Source: Prevotella sp. (GTDB lineage Bacteria > Bacteroidota > Bacteroidia > Bacteroidales > Bacteroidaceae). Taken from it: a stretch of DNA of 64,000 nt. Made by a program: the position numbers and the translations under genes. The notes beneath the pieces were generated by a model, which was given only the letters and a program-made list of their open reading frames with translations, was not told the DNA's origin and searched no databases. The first letter of the stretch is position 1. Each line of letters opens with the position of its first letter. Positions 41,279-51,709 of the stretch are shown one piece after another. The stretch spans positions 62,001 through 126,000 of the forward strand of contig JAFUTI010000023.1 of NCBI GenBank assembly GCA_017471465.1, in the 5' to 3' direction.

Positions 41279-44200
41279 ATGAAGCATACGATAAGATTCA
41301 TCATCCTGATATTTGCAATCGTGATAGCCGGGGCAGGCAATGCCTGGGCTATCTCTGAAAGTGACATTATTATCAATGTACAGCCTAATAAAGATGTTGG
41401 TACGGTAACTGTAACTGATATTAGCGGAATGACTGTCACTATTTTGGCATCCCCTGCGACAGGCTATTCTATCGATGCAAATCATATCCTTGCAGAGAAG
41501 ATGGTGGATCCTATGGCTGCAGCTCGCCGTGCCTCTGGTTTTGCCTCTTCCCTATCCATCACTTCTAATGGTGCCAATTCTTTCTCTTTTACTATTCCAG
41601 AGGGCTATTCAGGGGCTTATGTCACAGTAAATTTCTTTAAACCATCAGTGGGCTTCACTCAAATTACTTCTCTATCCGAAATAACTGATATGAATGGCAG
41701 TTACCAATTAACGGCAGATGTAACAGGCGTCAGTATCAGTTTAGGAGTATTTACAGGAACGTTGGATGGTAACCTCCATAAGATTTATAGCCTTGGCGTA
41801 CCCTTGTTCAGCAGTGTGAACGGGGGTACGGTGAAGAATATCATCTTTGAAGATGTGAACATCAGTAACGGTGATTCTGATGGAGATGCGGGTGCGGTCT
41901 GTTCAAAAGCCACAGGTGATGCCCGTATCTACAACTGCGGTATCAATCCTTCCTCTGCCGATTATGACAATAACGGCAATATCACAGGATTTACAGGCAG
42001 TTCTGTCAGTGGCTCTCGTTATGTCGGTAGTTTGGTGGGGTTCCTTGATGGTTCAGCTCGTGTCATCAACTGTTATAGCTATGCCAACATCTCAGGCGGC
42101 ACCCATAATGCAGGTATTGTGGGCTATAACAATGTGGGCACAACGTCTGCCAACCTTAAGACCATGGTAATGAACTGTATGTTCTATGGTAATATTTCAG
42201 GCGGTTCCATAGCTCCTATCTATAACGGGGAGATTATCACGAATGTTAGTACTGGTTCAGGAGCAAACAACAAAGGTGTAAGCAACTATAACTATTTCTG
42301 GGCTGGTGCTTCATACGTAGAAGAAAAAGATATTGATGTGTATAACTGTGCCCTTACAGCAGAGACGCGCTATCTGCAACGTTTCGAATTCTTCCGCCAC
42401 CTGCTAAACGGTCATCGCGAGTTGGCTGCTTGGTGGGCAACGGGTGATATGGATAACAAAGCTCAGATGATGAAGTGGGTGTTGGAACCCAGCCAGATCG
42501 GCAGTAATGTTCCGTTCCCAATCCTAAAAACTCCAGGCTATTATCCATCGGTAGTAAATATCGATGCAGAAAACGCCACCATACAAACAGAGCGAAATAA
42601 GGGTGGTAAGTTGGGAACACTGACGGTGAACATTCAAATGGGTGATGGGGAGGTGTATAATCATCCCGGCACAGGTGATAACGAGGCAAAAATCACCACC
42701 ACGCAACTTACCCTTAATATCACCGACAAAGACCCCGATCATTTCAATTTCAACTATTACAAGGTACAGTTGCCTTATTATAATGACGTAGGCACAAAGA
42801 ATTATACAGGGAATCGTGTGGTGACGGGTTGGAAGATTGTCAGCATGAGTAAGTCTGCAGGAAGCTTTGATGATAGTTCTGATAACGCATCAGCGGATGT
42901 TAATGCAGATGGGGATATCACACTCACGACCCCATACAACTTTGCTGACCGTAACTGTACACAGAAAGATCTGTACAGCGTAAGTGGCCGTATATTCTCG
43001 CAGGGGGCATATTTTGACGTTCCGGAAGGTGTGACCGCCATTACGATTGAGCCCTACTGGGCTAACGCAGTGTTCGTTGCGGACGCATCACCTGATGTGG
43101 TATATAATACAGATATGAGTACCGCTTATTCTGTGCCAAACGTTGGTGGGAGAATCTACACAGATAATACTGCTTATACCTTCACTGATGTAGACGAAAA
43201 TGAGTTCTCGCTGACAGTTCGTAACAGTATGAATAATGCCAATGGCGCTTCGCGATCCGATGGTACTGTTTATGACAATGCCGTCGTGCTTGTGGGTAAT
43301 GTCCATAGTTTGAGTAATTTTAATAATGCTAAGCATTATACCATCATGTCGGTCGATTTCGACCATGATAATGAGCCGGATTATTCGTATATCCTGCGTT
43401 TTAATGGTCGTGTTCGTGAGCATCCTGTAAGAGTGGACTTTATCAATATCCCGGGTCTTGGTATGGCTCAGAAATCCACAGGTGGTAAAGGTACCTACAA
43501 TTTTGGTATTATGCAGCCAAAAGGATGGCTTGAGGCTACTAATACAGCTCTATTCCGTGTCACTCAGTTTGAGTATGACATGGCAGACAGAACAATGAGT
43601 CCAATCATCTTACATGGCGGTGTCATTGAACAGTGGGTAACATATGCACAAAATGGTAGCGAAGCTAATGCTGTGCAGTATTATCATGTGGGAGGCAATG
43701 TCTGGTTCAAGGAATTTCATATTGGGCAGCACCAGGATAGGACTGAAGCCAACGCTTACTCACCACATCCTCCAATATCTGTGACTGGAGGCGATTATGA
43801 CGAGTTCTACCTTACAGGCCTCTATAATACGCCTACGAATAATTATGATGACAATGCCGAGTGTTATATCAATGGTGGACGCTTTGGCAAGGTGGCAGGA
43901 ACAGGTATGCAGGGTATAGGCGATAAAACCAACCATACCAATGGTAATATTATCTGGCAGATAGACAATGCCGACATCGATGAGTTCTACGCCGGTGGCA
44001 TCAATGCAGCCCATATTGCCGAGGGCAACATTTACACCGTCATCACGAACAGTCGTGTTGACCAGTTCTGTGGCGGTCCCAAGTTCGGTGACATGAACAG
44101 TGGTAAGAAAGTGGTCACCAATGCCACCAACTGCACATTCCGTACCTTCTTTGGTGCTGGATATGGCGGTAACTCCTATAACCGCAGGTATCCTAAAAAT

Positions 44201-47200
44201 AAAACTAGTATAATAAATCTAGAGAATCCTACTTGGGATTCTTGGCTTCAAAATGGAGGTGACGGATTCGGAGGCTATAAGAATGCGTATAATAGTACTT
44301 ATGGTGGTGTCGAGACACGAATTGACTACCAGTTCCTCCCTATGTCTGACAATAAAACCAACGTGGCCCGTCTGTTCGTCGACTATGTGAGTTTCTCACT
44401 GGCCACCACTCGTGATGTCACATCAAAGCTCACGGGTTGCACCATTACTAAAAGCAAGCTTGGAACCCTCGACCTTTTCGACGGATGTATTGGCAACTTC
44501 TATGGTGGCGGTAGTCTCGGAAAGGTGGACGGTCCTGCCAAGTCAACGCTCACCAACTGCACCATAGAAGGCAATGTGTTCGGTGCGGGTTACTCAGCAA
44601 CATTGCCCCCAGTTAGCGTGATGGCCAATAGTTTCCAGACTGAGCCATATTATGATGAAAACCTTGGAGCCTATATGGAGGCCGTACTACCTGCAACAAC
44701 TCCCTACACATGGGCACACCGTGATGTGGTCAACTCTACAGCAACAGCCATTAACACAACTGACCATATTCTTTATACCACTAAGAACCTTGATGAACTT
44801 GGTACCGTTACTGGCGATATTTCTCTCACCATTGACGGAGCAACCACCGTTGCAGGAAGCGTTTATGGTGGTGGTGAGGAATCGGCGGTTAACGGCAGCA
44901 CCGCCGTAAATGTCAACAGCGGCACCGTCGGTACTACTGGTCAGAGCGGAGCCTCGAATGGTAGTGTCTTTGGCGGCGGTAATCTGGGTGTAGTTAATGG
45001 GAGCACTGAAGTCAACATCAGTGGTGGCTCTGTAAACTATAGCGTCTTCGGTGGTGGTTGCCTGGCTGATGTGCTGGGCAACACCAATGTGACGATGACG
45101 GACGGTTATGTCTTTAACGGTATTTTTGGCGGTGGTTATTCCGGTTCAGTAGGAACATTCACAAGGTCGACGAATACAGATGACGTAACAGTCTTTGGCC
45201 ATGTCCCTCATGAAGGCTGTATTGGCAGACCTATGTCGTGTGCAGCAAATACTGGTAAATGTACGGTGGTTGTTACTGGCGGTCAGGTAGGTCCCATTGA
45301 GGTAGCCACTGAGGGTATGACAAGGCGTGCCACGGTAGATGGTCCTCTCGATCCTGTTGAGGAAGGTTGGATATGGGGCGGAGGTCGAGGCTTGGTGCAG
45401 GATCCTGCGACTCACCCGGATATGCACTTTACGGCTTACGTTAATGAAACCGACGTGACCATCGGTGGCGATGCCTTCATTCTAGAGTCCATTATTGGCG
45501 GTGGTGAGTTTGGACGTGTGCTTGGCGACACACATGTAACGATTCAGGACCACTGTCAGATAGGTGTAGGATATCAACAGACAGAGGGTGGTAAGCCTAA
45601 GCGTTATACTGATGAACAGTTCGTCGACCCATCCACGACAACGATAACCGATACCAATGCTCTGGCCGAGTGCTCGCATTTCCCCTATGGATATGATTCT
45701 GATGGAGACAATAAGCCTGATAAATACTTGTCTTACGACCAGTACTACGATAAGTATTATGGTAATAGTGAAAATGTTCCTGCAGAATATGCCCTTGGCA
45801 GCTCTTCGCATCCTTCTGACGGTAAGACATGGATTGGTCTAGTGTTTGGCGGCGGTTCCGGCTACATGCCTTGCGAGAAAGAGGATGGTTCGGGCTACGG
45901 ATGGGGTCTTTCTGCCGGCTGGGTGGGAGGTAACACCAATGTGACTATCACTGGCGGTCATATTCTGACCAATGTTTATGGTGCTAATGAATATACCAAC
46001 GTCGAGGGTAAGAGTACGGTGAAGATGTCTGGCGGAACGATTGGCGTGCCGCGTACCCTGGCACAAATTCAGGCCAATCCATTGAATGGCAACCTGTTTG
46101 GTGCAGGTAAGGGCGACCCGCGTACCCACTTCAACAAAATGACCAATGTGGGAAGCACGGAAGTGGAGGTAACAGGTGGTATCATCTACGGCTCCGTCTA
46201 TGGCGGTGGTGAGGATGGTCACGTGTTAGGCAATGCCGTGACAACCATCGGAAAGGAAACGGCAACTGCTGGAGTAACGACAAAGACGGGACCTGTGATT
46301 GGCTGTGACGGCAGAGCCGGCAACAATGGCAATGTGTTCGGTGGCGGACAAGGTGCTACTACTGCACTGACGGCTGGTGTGGTCGGTGGCAATATTACCG
46401 TGAACATTCTTGGAGGTACTATCAATGGCTCCGTCTATGGTGGAGGAGAATTAGCCTCGGTGGGTACCCACTTTGCGATGACCACAGAAACTGGTTACGG
46501 TACGATGCAGGAAGGCACTAATCACGGATACATCGATGTTAATCTGACAGGGGGCACTATTGAGCAAAACGCCTACGGCGGTTGCATGGGTACCATAGAG
46601 AATGACCTACTGGGTATCTCGAAGAATGTCACTGTAGAGCTAAACAAGAACGTAAATGACGCTGTTCAGGGCTGTGCTGTAGTTGGCAGCATCTTTGGTT
46701 GCAATAATGTGAACAGCTCACCAGAGGGTACTGTCACCGTGCATGTCTATGGCACACAGCATAAAGGGAAATCGCAGATTGCCAACACAAGCGGCGAGAA
46801 CTCGGTGACAGATGCCAAGAAAAAGAATGACTATGACGTGAAAGCTGTTTATGGCGGCGGTAACATGGCTGCATACATGCCGACGGACTTGACGAACGGT
46901 ACGACCAATGTCATCATCGACGGCTGTGGGCGTACGAGCATCCAGCAGGTGTATGGTGGTGGCAATGCCGCCTCCACACCGGCAACAAGTCTGACCATTA
47001 ACGGTACGTTTGAGATTGAAGAAGTCTTTGGCGGTGGCAATGGTAAAGAAGATGTTGTTAAGGACGGTGTTACAAAACCAAACCCCGGTGCCAACATTGG
47101 CTACAAGGATTACTCTGAATACTACCAAGAAGACAATGTCTGGAAAGTCAGGGATAAGGCTGATGCCGACACGAAAGAGGAGCGTCTGGCAAGTGGTTAT

Positions 47201-48202
47201 CGCTATGGCACGGGTAAGGCATCCGTGAATATCTTCGGTGGTACGGTTCACCATGTGTTTGGCGGTTCCAACACGAAGGGTAATGTGCGTCAGACCGCTG
47301 TCACGATGCTTGAGGAAGCAGGAGGTTGCGACTTCTGTGTCGACGAGGCCTACGGTGGCGGCAAGAGTGCACCGATGGATGCTGAGGCAAAGCTGCTGAT
47401 GGCCTGTATCCCAGGATTAAGTGATGCCTACGGTGGTGCCGAGGCTGCCGACATTCAGGGCGATGTGACGCTTAACATCACCAACGGCACGTTCGACCGT
47501 GTGTTTGGCGGTAACAACAAGAGTGGTACAATCCATGGCTCCATCACGGTGAACGTCGAGGAGGTGGGATGTAAGCCCATCATGATTGGTGAACTTTATG
47601 GTGGCGGCAATCTGGCAGGCTATTCCGTCTATGGATACAACGACGACGGGAGTCTGAAAGAGTCGGGCACTACCCCACTCTATGACGACCCTCAGGTCAA
47701 CGTCAAGTCGTTTACCAGCATCGGCACCATCTACGGCGGCGGCTACGGCGCAGGTGCCACGATGGTGGGTAATCCGACGGTCAACGTCAATGTGGCCTAC
47801 GGCAGATATTACGATGATAACAAGTCCGTTATCAGTAAGGACTCGACAACAACCAACAATTATCCTATCCCCTCGCATGCCAAAGGAAAGATTGGAGCTA
47901 TCAGCAACGTCTTTGGCGGAGGCAACGCAGCCAAGGTTATCGGAAATACCAATGTCAATATCGGTACGCTGACTGAGGTCTATGTCGTAAAGGAGCTTAC
48001 AGCAGGTGACGCTGTGACAGGCTACTACACCCGAATCGGGAATACCTATACTGAAGCCACAGGTACCGCTAAGGAGGGGACCACCTATTACGAAAAGAAA
48101 GCCGTCCAGGGTGCCGACATCCGTCACAATGTCTATGGCGGTGGCAACAACGCCGAGGTGACAGGAAATACGAACGTGAATATCGGAAAACGCGACGAAT
48201 AA
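41279..48202 (+). CDS. Second giant surface protein (2307 aa) with GLUG-like N-terminus and ~31 YGGG motifs
   Basis: Signal peptide MKHTIRFIILIFAIVIAGAG..AWA. Residues ~128-341 are GLUG-like (FTGTLDGNLHKIYSLGVPLF, VGSLVGFLDGSARVINCYSY, HNAGIVGYNNVG). A middle region to ~860 is unassigned. From ~861 to the end about 31 motifs such as SVYGGGEESAV, SVFGGGNLGVV, EEVFGGGNGKED and TIYGGGYGAGA alternate with V-x-V-x-(V/I) strands and GNTNVNI-type turns. The domain order is the reverse of the 3852-residue protein (GLUG part first). It ends NVYGGGNNAEVTGNTNVNIG then KRDE, in the middle of a repeat, without a C-terminal sorting domain. It may be truncated or exported differently. Only 29 nt separate it from buk. 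Confidence 0.78.
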   Translation: MKHTIRFIILIFAIVIAGAGNAWAISESDIIINVQPNKDVGTVTVTDISGMTVTILASPATGYSIDANHILAEKMVDPMAAARRASGFASSLSITSNGANSFSFTIPEGYSGAYVTVNFFKPSVGFTQITSLSEITDMNGSYQLTADVTGVSISLGVFTGTLDGNLHKIYSLGVPLFSSVNGGTVKNIIFEDVNISNGDSDGDAGAVCSKATGDARIYNCGINPSSADYDNNGNITGFTGSSVSGSRYVGSLVGFLDGSARVINCYSYANISGGTHNAGIVGYNNVGTTSANLKTMVMNCMFYGNISGGSIAPIYNGEIITNVSTGSGANNKGVSNYNYFWAGASYVEEKDIDVYNCALTAETRYLQRFEFFRHLLNGHRELAAWWATGDMDNKAQMMKWVLEPSQIGSNVPFPILKTPGYYPSVVNIDAENATIQTERNKGGKLGTLTVNIQMGDGEVYNHPGTGDNEAKITTTQLTLNITDKDPDHFNFNYYKVQLPYYNDVGTKNYTGNRVVTGWKIVSMSKSAGSFDDSSDNASADVNADGDITLTTPYNFADRNCTQKDLYSVSGRIFSQGAYFDVPEGVTAITIEPYWANAVFVADASPDVVYNTDMSTAYSVPNVGGRIYTDNTAYTFTDVDENEFSLTVRNSMNNANGASRSDGTVYDNAVVLVGNVHSLSNFNNAKHYTIMSVDFDHDNEPDYSYILRFNGRVREHPVRVDFINIPGLGMAQKSTGGKGTYNFGIMQPKGWLEATNTALFRVTQFEYDMADRTMSPIILHGGVIEQWVTYAQNGSEANAVQYYHVGGNVWFKEFHIGQHQDRTEANAYSPHPPISVTGGDYDEFYLTGLYNTPTNNYDDNAECYINGGRFGKVAGTGMQGIGDKTNHTNGNIIWQIDNADIDEFYAGGINAAHIAEGNIYTVITNSRVDQFCGGPKFGDMNSGKKVVTNATNCTFRTFFGAGYGGNSYNRRYPKNKTSIINLENPTWDSWLQNGGDGFGGYKNAYNSTYGGVETRIDYQFLPMSDNKTNVARLFVDYVSFSLATTRDVTSKLTGCTITKSKLGTLDLFDGCIGNFYGGGSLGKVDGPAKSTLTNCTIEGNVFGAGYSATLPPVSVMANSFQTEPYYDENLGAYMEAVLPATTPYTWAHRDVVNSTATAINTTDHILYTTKNLDELGTVTGDISLTIDGATTVAGSVYGGGEESAVNGSTAVNVNSGTVGTTGQSGASNGSVFGGGNLGVVNGSTEVNISGGSVNYSVFGGGCLADVLGNTNVTMTDGYVFNGIFGGGYSGSVGTFTRSTNTDDVTVFGHVPHEGCIGRPMSCAANTGKCTVVVTGGQVGPIEVATEGMTRRATVDGPLDPVEEGWIWGGGRGLVQDPATHPDMHFTAYVNETDVTIGGDAFILESIIGGGEFGRVLGDTHVTIQDHCQIGVGYQQTEGGKPKRYTDEQFVDPSTTTITDTNALAECSHFPYGYDSDGDNKPDKYLSYDQYYDKYYGNSENVPAEYALGSSSHPSDGKTWIGLVFGGGSGYMPCEKEDGSGYGWGLSAGWVGGNTNVTITGGHILTNVYGANEYTNVEGKSTVKMSGGTIGVPRTLAQIQANPLNGNLFGAGKGDPRTHFNKMTNVGSTEVEVTGGIIYGSVYGGGEDGHVLGNAVTTIGKETATAGVTTKTGPVIGCDGRAGNNGNVFGGGQGATTALTAGVVGGNITVNILGGTINGSVYGGGELASVGTHFAMTTETGYGTMQEGTNHGYIDVNLTGGTIEQNAYGGCMGTIENDLLGISKNVTVELNKNVNDAVQGCAVVGSIFGCNNVNSSPEGTVTVHVYGTQHKGKSQIANTSGENSVTDAKKKNDYDVKAVYGGGNMAAYMPTDLTNGTTNVIIDGCGRTSIQQVYGGGNAASTPATSLTINGTFEIEEVFGGGNGKEDVVKDGVTKPNPGANIGYKDYSEYYQEDNVWKVRDKADADTKEERLASGYRYGTGKASVNIFGGTVHHVFGGSNTKGNVRQTAVTMLEEAGGCDFCVDEAYGGGKSAPMDAEAKLLMACIPGLSDAYGGAEAADIQGDVTLNITNGTFDRVFGGNNKSGTIHGSITVNVEEVGCKPIMIGELYGGGNLAGYSVYGYNDDGSLKESGTTPLYDDPQVNVKSFTSIGTIYGGGYGAGATMVGNPTVNVNVAYGRYYDDNKSVISKDSTTTNNYPIPSHAKGKIGAISNVFGGGNAAKVIGNTNVNIGTLTEVYVVKELTAGDAVTGYYTRIGNTYTEATGTAKEGTTYYEKKAVQGADIRHNVYGGGNNAEVTGNTNVNIGKRDE

Positions 48203-48205
48203 AGA

Positions 48206-48213
48206 TATCGTTG
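48206..48213 (+). promoter_or_regulatory. Possible -7 box of butyrate kinase gene
   Basis: TATCGTTG differs from TAnnTTTG at one position and lies 18 nt before the buk ATG, right after the stop codon of the giant gene. It would let buk be expressed independently of the surface-protein locus. Confidence 0.4.
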
Positions 48214-48231
48214 CCCCAAAACTATAAGTCT

Positions 48232-49293
48232 ATGAGAATACTTGCTATTAATCCAGGAATGATCTCGACGAAAGTGGGCGTCTTCAATGACGAGGAGTTG
48301 CTGATGCACGCCACGCTGAACCACCCGTATGAAGAGCTGTGTCGCTACCCGTTTATTATGGACGAATTCGACTACCGTAAGGAGAAAATCATGGAGGAGT
48401 TGCAGCGTCAAGGCTACGAGATGGACTTCGACGTGGTAGTAGGACGTGGCGGTCTGGTAAAGCCCATCGAGAGCGGGGTCTACGAACTGAACGACAAGGT
48501 GATCGAGGACACACGCCACCCGCGTCTGCACCACGCCTGCAACCTCGGCTCACTGATAGCGCTGAGCATCGCCCGCGAGATAAAGGGTTGCCGCGCCTTC
48601 ACTGTAGACCCTGGCGTTGTCGACGAGCTCGACGACGTGGCACGTATCACGGGTCTGCCAGAGCTGCCCCACCAGACCATCTGGCACGCCCTGAACCAGC
48701 GCGAGATAGCCAAGCGCTACTGTCGCGAACACGGTGTGAAGTACGAAGAGCAAGACCTCATTGTCTGCCACATGGGCAGCGGCATCTCCTTTGCCATGCA
48801 CCACCACGGACGCGCCATCGAGTGCAGCGACGCGCTGAGCGGCGACGGTCCGTTCTCACCCTCGCGTGCCGGCATGCTGCCCACGGCGGCATTGGTAAAG
48901 CTATGCTACAGCGGACAGTACACCGAGGCCGAGATGCTGCGCAAGATTAACGGCCACAGCGGACTGACGGCCCATCTGGGTACCAACGACGTGCGCGAAG
49001 TGGAGCGGCGCATCGGCGAGGGCGACGAGAAGGCACGTCTGGTGCTCGACGCCATGATTTACTCTATAGCACGTTGGCTGGGGTCATTAGCACCGACTAC
49101 CAACGGCCATGTTGATGCCGTTATCCTGACCGGTGCCATCGCCAACAGCCATTATGTCACCGACGGTCTGCGGCGGCGGCTAAGTTATCTCGGCCCCGTC
49201 TTCGTCTACCCCGGCGAGGACGAACTGACGGCTCTGGCCGTGAACGTGCTCAGAGCCATGCGCGGCGAACAGGAGATTAAAGTGTATTCTTAA
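48232..49293 (+). CDS. buk: Butyrate kinase (acetate/butyrate kinase family)
   Basis: A 353-residue ASKHA-fold kinase, start MRILAINPGMISTKVGVFND; seven codons of upstream frame are not conserved-looking. Phosphate-binding motifs are INPGMISTKVGVF, GRGGLVKPIESGVY, VCHMGSGIS and TGAIANSHY. The pattern (PGxxSTKxGVF, GRGG, HPRLHHACNLG) fits butyrate kinase rather than acetate kinase. It makes butyrate plus ATP from butyryl phosphate, or works on branched-chain acyl phosphates. The usual partner ptb (phosphate butyryltransferase) is not adjacent; a giant surface gene occupies the upstream side. A strong terminator follows. Confidence 0.92.
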   Translation: MRILAINPGMISTKVGVFNDEELLMHATLNHPYEELCRYPFIMDEFDYRKEKIMEELQRQGYEMDFDVVVGRGGLVKPIESGVYELNDKVIEDTRHPRLHHACNLGSLIALSIAREIKGCRAFTVDPGVVDELDDVARITGLPELPHQTIWHALNQREIAKRYCREHGVKYEEQDLIVCHMGSGISFAMHHHGRAIECSDALSGDGPFSPSRAGMLPTAALVKLCYSGQYTEAEMLRKINGHSGLTAHLGTNDVREVERRIGEGDEKARLVLDAMIYSIARWLGSLAPTTNGHVDAVILTGAIANSHYVTDGLRRRLSYLGPVFVYPGEDELTALAVNVLRAMRGEQEIKVYS

Positions 49294-49307
49294 GAAACGG
49301 AAAAGGG

Positions 49308-49342
49308 AGCACCCCGTTTAGCATATTGCCAAACGGGGTGCT
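49308..49342. terminator. Terminator between convergent buk and nagB
   Basis: AGCACCCCGTTT pairs perfectly with AAACGGGGTGCT around an 11-nt loop. It lies 14 nt after the buk stop, with nagB converging from the other side. The T-tail on plus is weak (GTCTTGATT); on minus, TCCCTTTTCC follows. Confidence 0.7.
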
Positions 49343-49367
49343 GTCTTGATTCGTCCACTGAAGGATG

Positions 49368-50162
49368 TTAGAGCAGGTTCTGACGCTCAATGTCCTTGAA
49401 GTAGCGGTAAGTACCTACCTTCAGTTCGTCACAGGCAGCATCGTCGGCAACGATAATGCCGTGCGGATGCATCTGCAGGGCCGAGATGGTCCACATATGG
49501 TTGACGCTACCCTCTACAGCGGCCTGCAGGGCGCGGCACTTGGCATGTCCGTTCACCAGAATCATCACCTCGCGGGCCGCCATGACGGTGCCTACGCCTA
49601 CGGTGAGTGCCGTCTTGGGCACCTTGTTGATATCGCCTTCAAAGAATCGGCTATTGGCGATAATAGTGTCGGTGGTCAGTGTCTTCTGGCGCGTACGGCT
49701 CGTCAGAGATGAGCCTGGCTCGTTGAAGGCGATATGTCCGTCGGGACCGATGCCGCCAAGGAACAGGTCGATGCCGCCAAACTTCTCTATCTCACGCTCG
49801 TAAGCCTCGCACTCGGCAGCCAGGTCCTTGGCGTTGCCGTTGAGGATGTGGATATTCTCCTTGGGGCAGTCGATGTGGTTGAAGAGGTTGGTAAACATAA
49901 ACGAATGGTAGCTCTCAGGATGGTCTACCGGCAAGCCTACATACTCGTCCATGTTGAACGTGACAACATTCTTGAACGACACCTTGCCCTCCTGACAGGC
50001 CTTCACCAGGGCGCGGTACATACCGATGGGCGACGAGCCTGTGGGGAGTCCAAGCACAAAGGGTTTTTCTGCTGTGGGTTTTGCGGCGTTGATACGCTCG
50101 ACAACATGATTGGCTGCCCACTGGGACATCAAATCATAATCTGGTTCAATAATTACTCTCAT
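49368..50162 (-). CDS. nagB: Glucosamine-6-phosphate deaminase
   Basis: A 264-residue enzyme converting glucosamine-6-phosphate to fructose-6-phosphate and ammonia, part of amino-sugar catabolism. Recognised by [18 protein letters not shown] (substrate phosphate loop), FNMDEYVGL (catalytic Asp), [29 protein letters not shown] (catalytic His and Glu) and [14 protein letters not shown]. Length and N-terminal [20 protein letters not shown] are standard. Downstream, on the same strand, is the convergent terminator. No NagC-like operator was identified. Confidence 0.96.
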   Translation of the reverse strand: MRVIIEPDYDLMSQWAANHVVERINAAKPTAEKPFVLGLPTGSSPIGMYRALVKACQEGKVSFKNVVTFNMDEYVGLPVDHPESYHSFMFTNLFNHIDCPKENIHILNGNAKDLAAECEAYEREIEKFGGIDLFLGGIGPDGHIAFNEPGSSLTSRTRQKTLTTDTIIANSRFFEGDINKVPKTALTVGVGTVMAAREVMILVNGHAKCRALQAAVEGSVNHMWTISALQMHPHGIIVADDAACDELKVGTYRYFKDIERQNLL

Positions 50163-50185
50163 TGTTGTTGTTTGTTTGTGTTATG

Positions 50186-51709
50186 CTAAAATCGGATGAT
50201 TTTTCCATTTCTTATATATAGTCCGCGGCCTGGCTGTTCGACACGCTGTCCTTGCAGGTTGTAGTAGCCGTCACCGGCAGATTGCTCACGACGGTTACTG
50301 ATGGCAGGACCGACGGCAGTGGCCAGTCTGTAGCCGAAGAAGACGTGGCCCTCGTCAGAGACGCCGATATTGGTGATGGGCTTCGACAGGTATTGGCTGC
50401 CCGCACTGTTGGCACCGAACATCAGCGCCGCCGGGGTTGAGTCGTCTGTCAGCTGGTTGTTGACGAAGTCGGTGCTGTCTGTCGTCCAGGGATAGGCCGA
50501 CGTGCTCAGGTAGCGCGAGTGTCCACTCTTTTTCGGGTTGCTGCTGCCGATGATGCTGTCCCAAGCCGCGTAGTCGAGGTTGTCGGCATTGACGAGCTGG
50601 AAGCGGCGGTGGGTCTTGGTGTTATTGACGTAGTTCCCACGCCACGCCGATTCGTCGTAGTCGACATGATAGACGACGAGTCCCTTTCCTGGCAGGTAGC
50701 TGTCCCAACCCTTCCACTGGCGGTTCTCCAGCAGGTAGTATTCGCGGTCGTTATGCCTGACGAGATAGGCATCGCCGCCCTCCGAGACGGGTTTCATTCC
50801 CGTAATGGTCGTCGGCTCGTCCAGCTCTACAGGCGTCAGCCATCCCATCTGCATCTTCTCATGGGCCGTGTAGTTGGGTGGGCACCACCCGTTTCTTATG
50901 AAGTTACCGCCGTCCATCAGGTCCCACTCGTCGACGACCGAGTAGCCGGCAGTCGAGGAGGTGGGATACAGGTCGGGCAGTCCCAGACTGTGAGAGAACT
51001 CATGACAGATGGTGCCGAGTCCGCAGTAGCGTCCTTCGACAAAGAGTTCAGCGCTGGCCGAATAGTTACTCAGGCGGTAGCCGTCGGCGGTCGTAATAGT
51101 GCCGAACGAACTGGTGTTAGGCCACATATAGCCGTCATTACCCGTCATGTTTCCACTCAGTCCGGCAAGGATAAAAATCACCTGCGGCACCTTTTTGTCG
51201 CCCTGCCAGTCGTACTGCGAGTAGTCTATCAGCAGCGAGTCGGCCAACTTTTGTGTGGCTTCCCTCATGGCATCAGCGGCATAGTTGCTGCCTGACGACG
51301 TGCTCTTTGCCGTAGCGCTCACCTTGACGGGGCCGTAGATGTCGAACGCCAGGTTGAACAGCCCACCCGACTGGTCGCGGAAGTAGTCGGCTATACAGCC
51401 CTGTGAACCGCTTACAGCGTAGCCCTGCTCGTTGAACAGTTGCTGGTAGTACTCCTGCGGGTTCTCCATCGAGAAGTCGCGGTCGGAGTATGCCACGAGG
51501 ATAACCATCTGGCGGTACACCTGCTGCGGGTCCCAGTCGGTATTGGGCTTTTGAAGTTTATGCCGCACTCCGGCACGTGTGACGTCGCCGCTGGCCGTCG
51601 GCATGCAGTCGCCACGGAGCACCGTCGGCAACTGGGCAGTCATCGTCAGCGGCAGCATCAACAGCAGACAGCATACCGACAACGAGCACCTTCTCCCTAT
51701 TTTCCACAT
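50186..51709 (-). CDS. Secreted M6-family metalloprotease with T9SS-like tail
   Basis: About 507 residues, start [20 protein letters not shown] (an ATG three codons earlier at 51718 is equally possible; both overlap the end of the fumarase gene). After the signal peptide the catalytic domain has the zinc motif [13 protein letters not shown] (HExxHxxGxxD, near residue 236), with a downstream WDLMDGGN that may supply the Met-turn. This is typical of immune-inhibitor-A-like M6 peptidases. The C-terminus [20 protein letters not shown] followed by NGKIIRF is the Prevotella sorting-tail pattern, so the enzyme probably goes to the surface. Substrate unknown. Overlap with fumA-type gene suggests read-through transcription. 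Confidence 0.88.
   Translation of the reverse strand: MWKIGRRCSLSVCCLLLMLPLTMTAQLPTVLRGDCMPTASGDVTRAGVRHKLQKPNTDWDPQQVYRQMVILVAYSDRDFSMENPQEYYQQLFNEQGYAVSGSQGCIADYFRDQSGGLFNLAFDIYGPVKVSATAKSTSSGSNYAADAMREATQKLADSLLIDYSQYDWQGDKKVPQVIFILAGLSGNMTGNDGYMWPNTSSFGTITTADGYRLSNYSASAELFVEGRYCGLGTICHEFSHSLGLPDLYPTSSTAGYSVVDEWDLMDGGNFIRNGWCPPNYTAHEKMQMGWLTPVELDEPTTITGMKPVSEGGDAYLVRHNDREYYLLENRQWKGWDSYLPGKGLVVYHVDYDESAWRGNYVNNTKTHRRFQLVNADNLDYAAWDSIIGSSNPKKSGHSRYLSTSAYPWTTDSTDFVNNQLTDDSTPAALMFGANSAGSQYLSKPITNIGVSDEGHVFFGYRLATAVGPAISNRREQSAGDGYYNLQGQRVEQPGRGLYIRNGKIIRF

Noticed and set aside
17781-48232. Integrated island with att repeats from tRNA-Arg
   Set aside because: I looked for a repeat of the tRNA 3' end near 48.2 kb and for an integrase and found neither; the idea is kept only as a possibility in the tRNA-adjacent finding.
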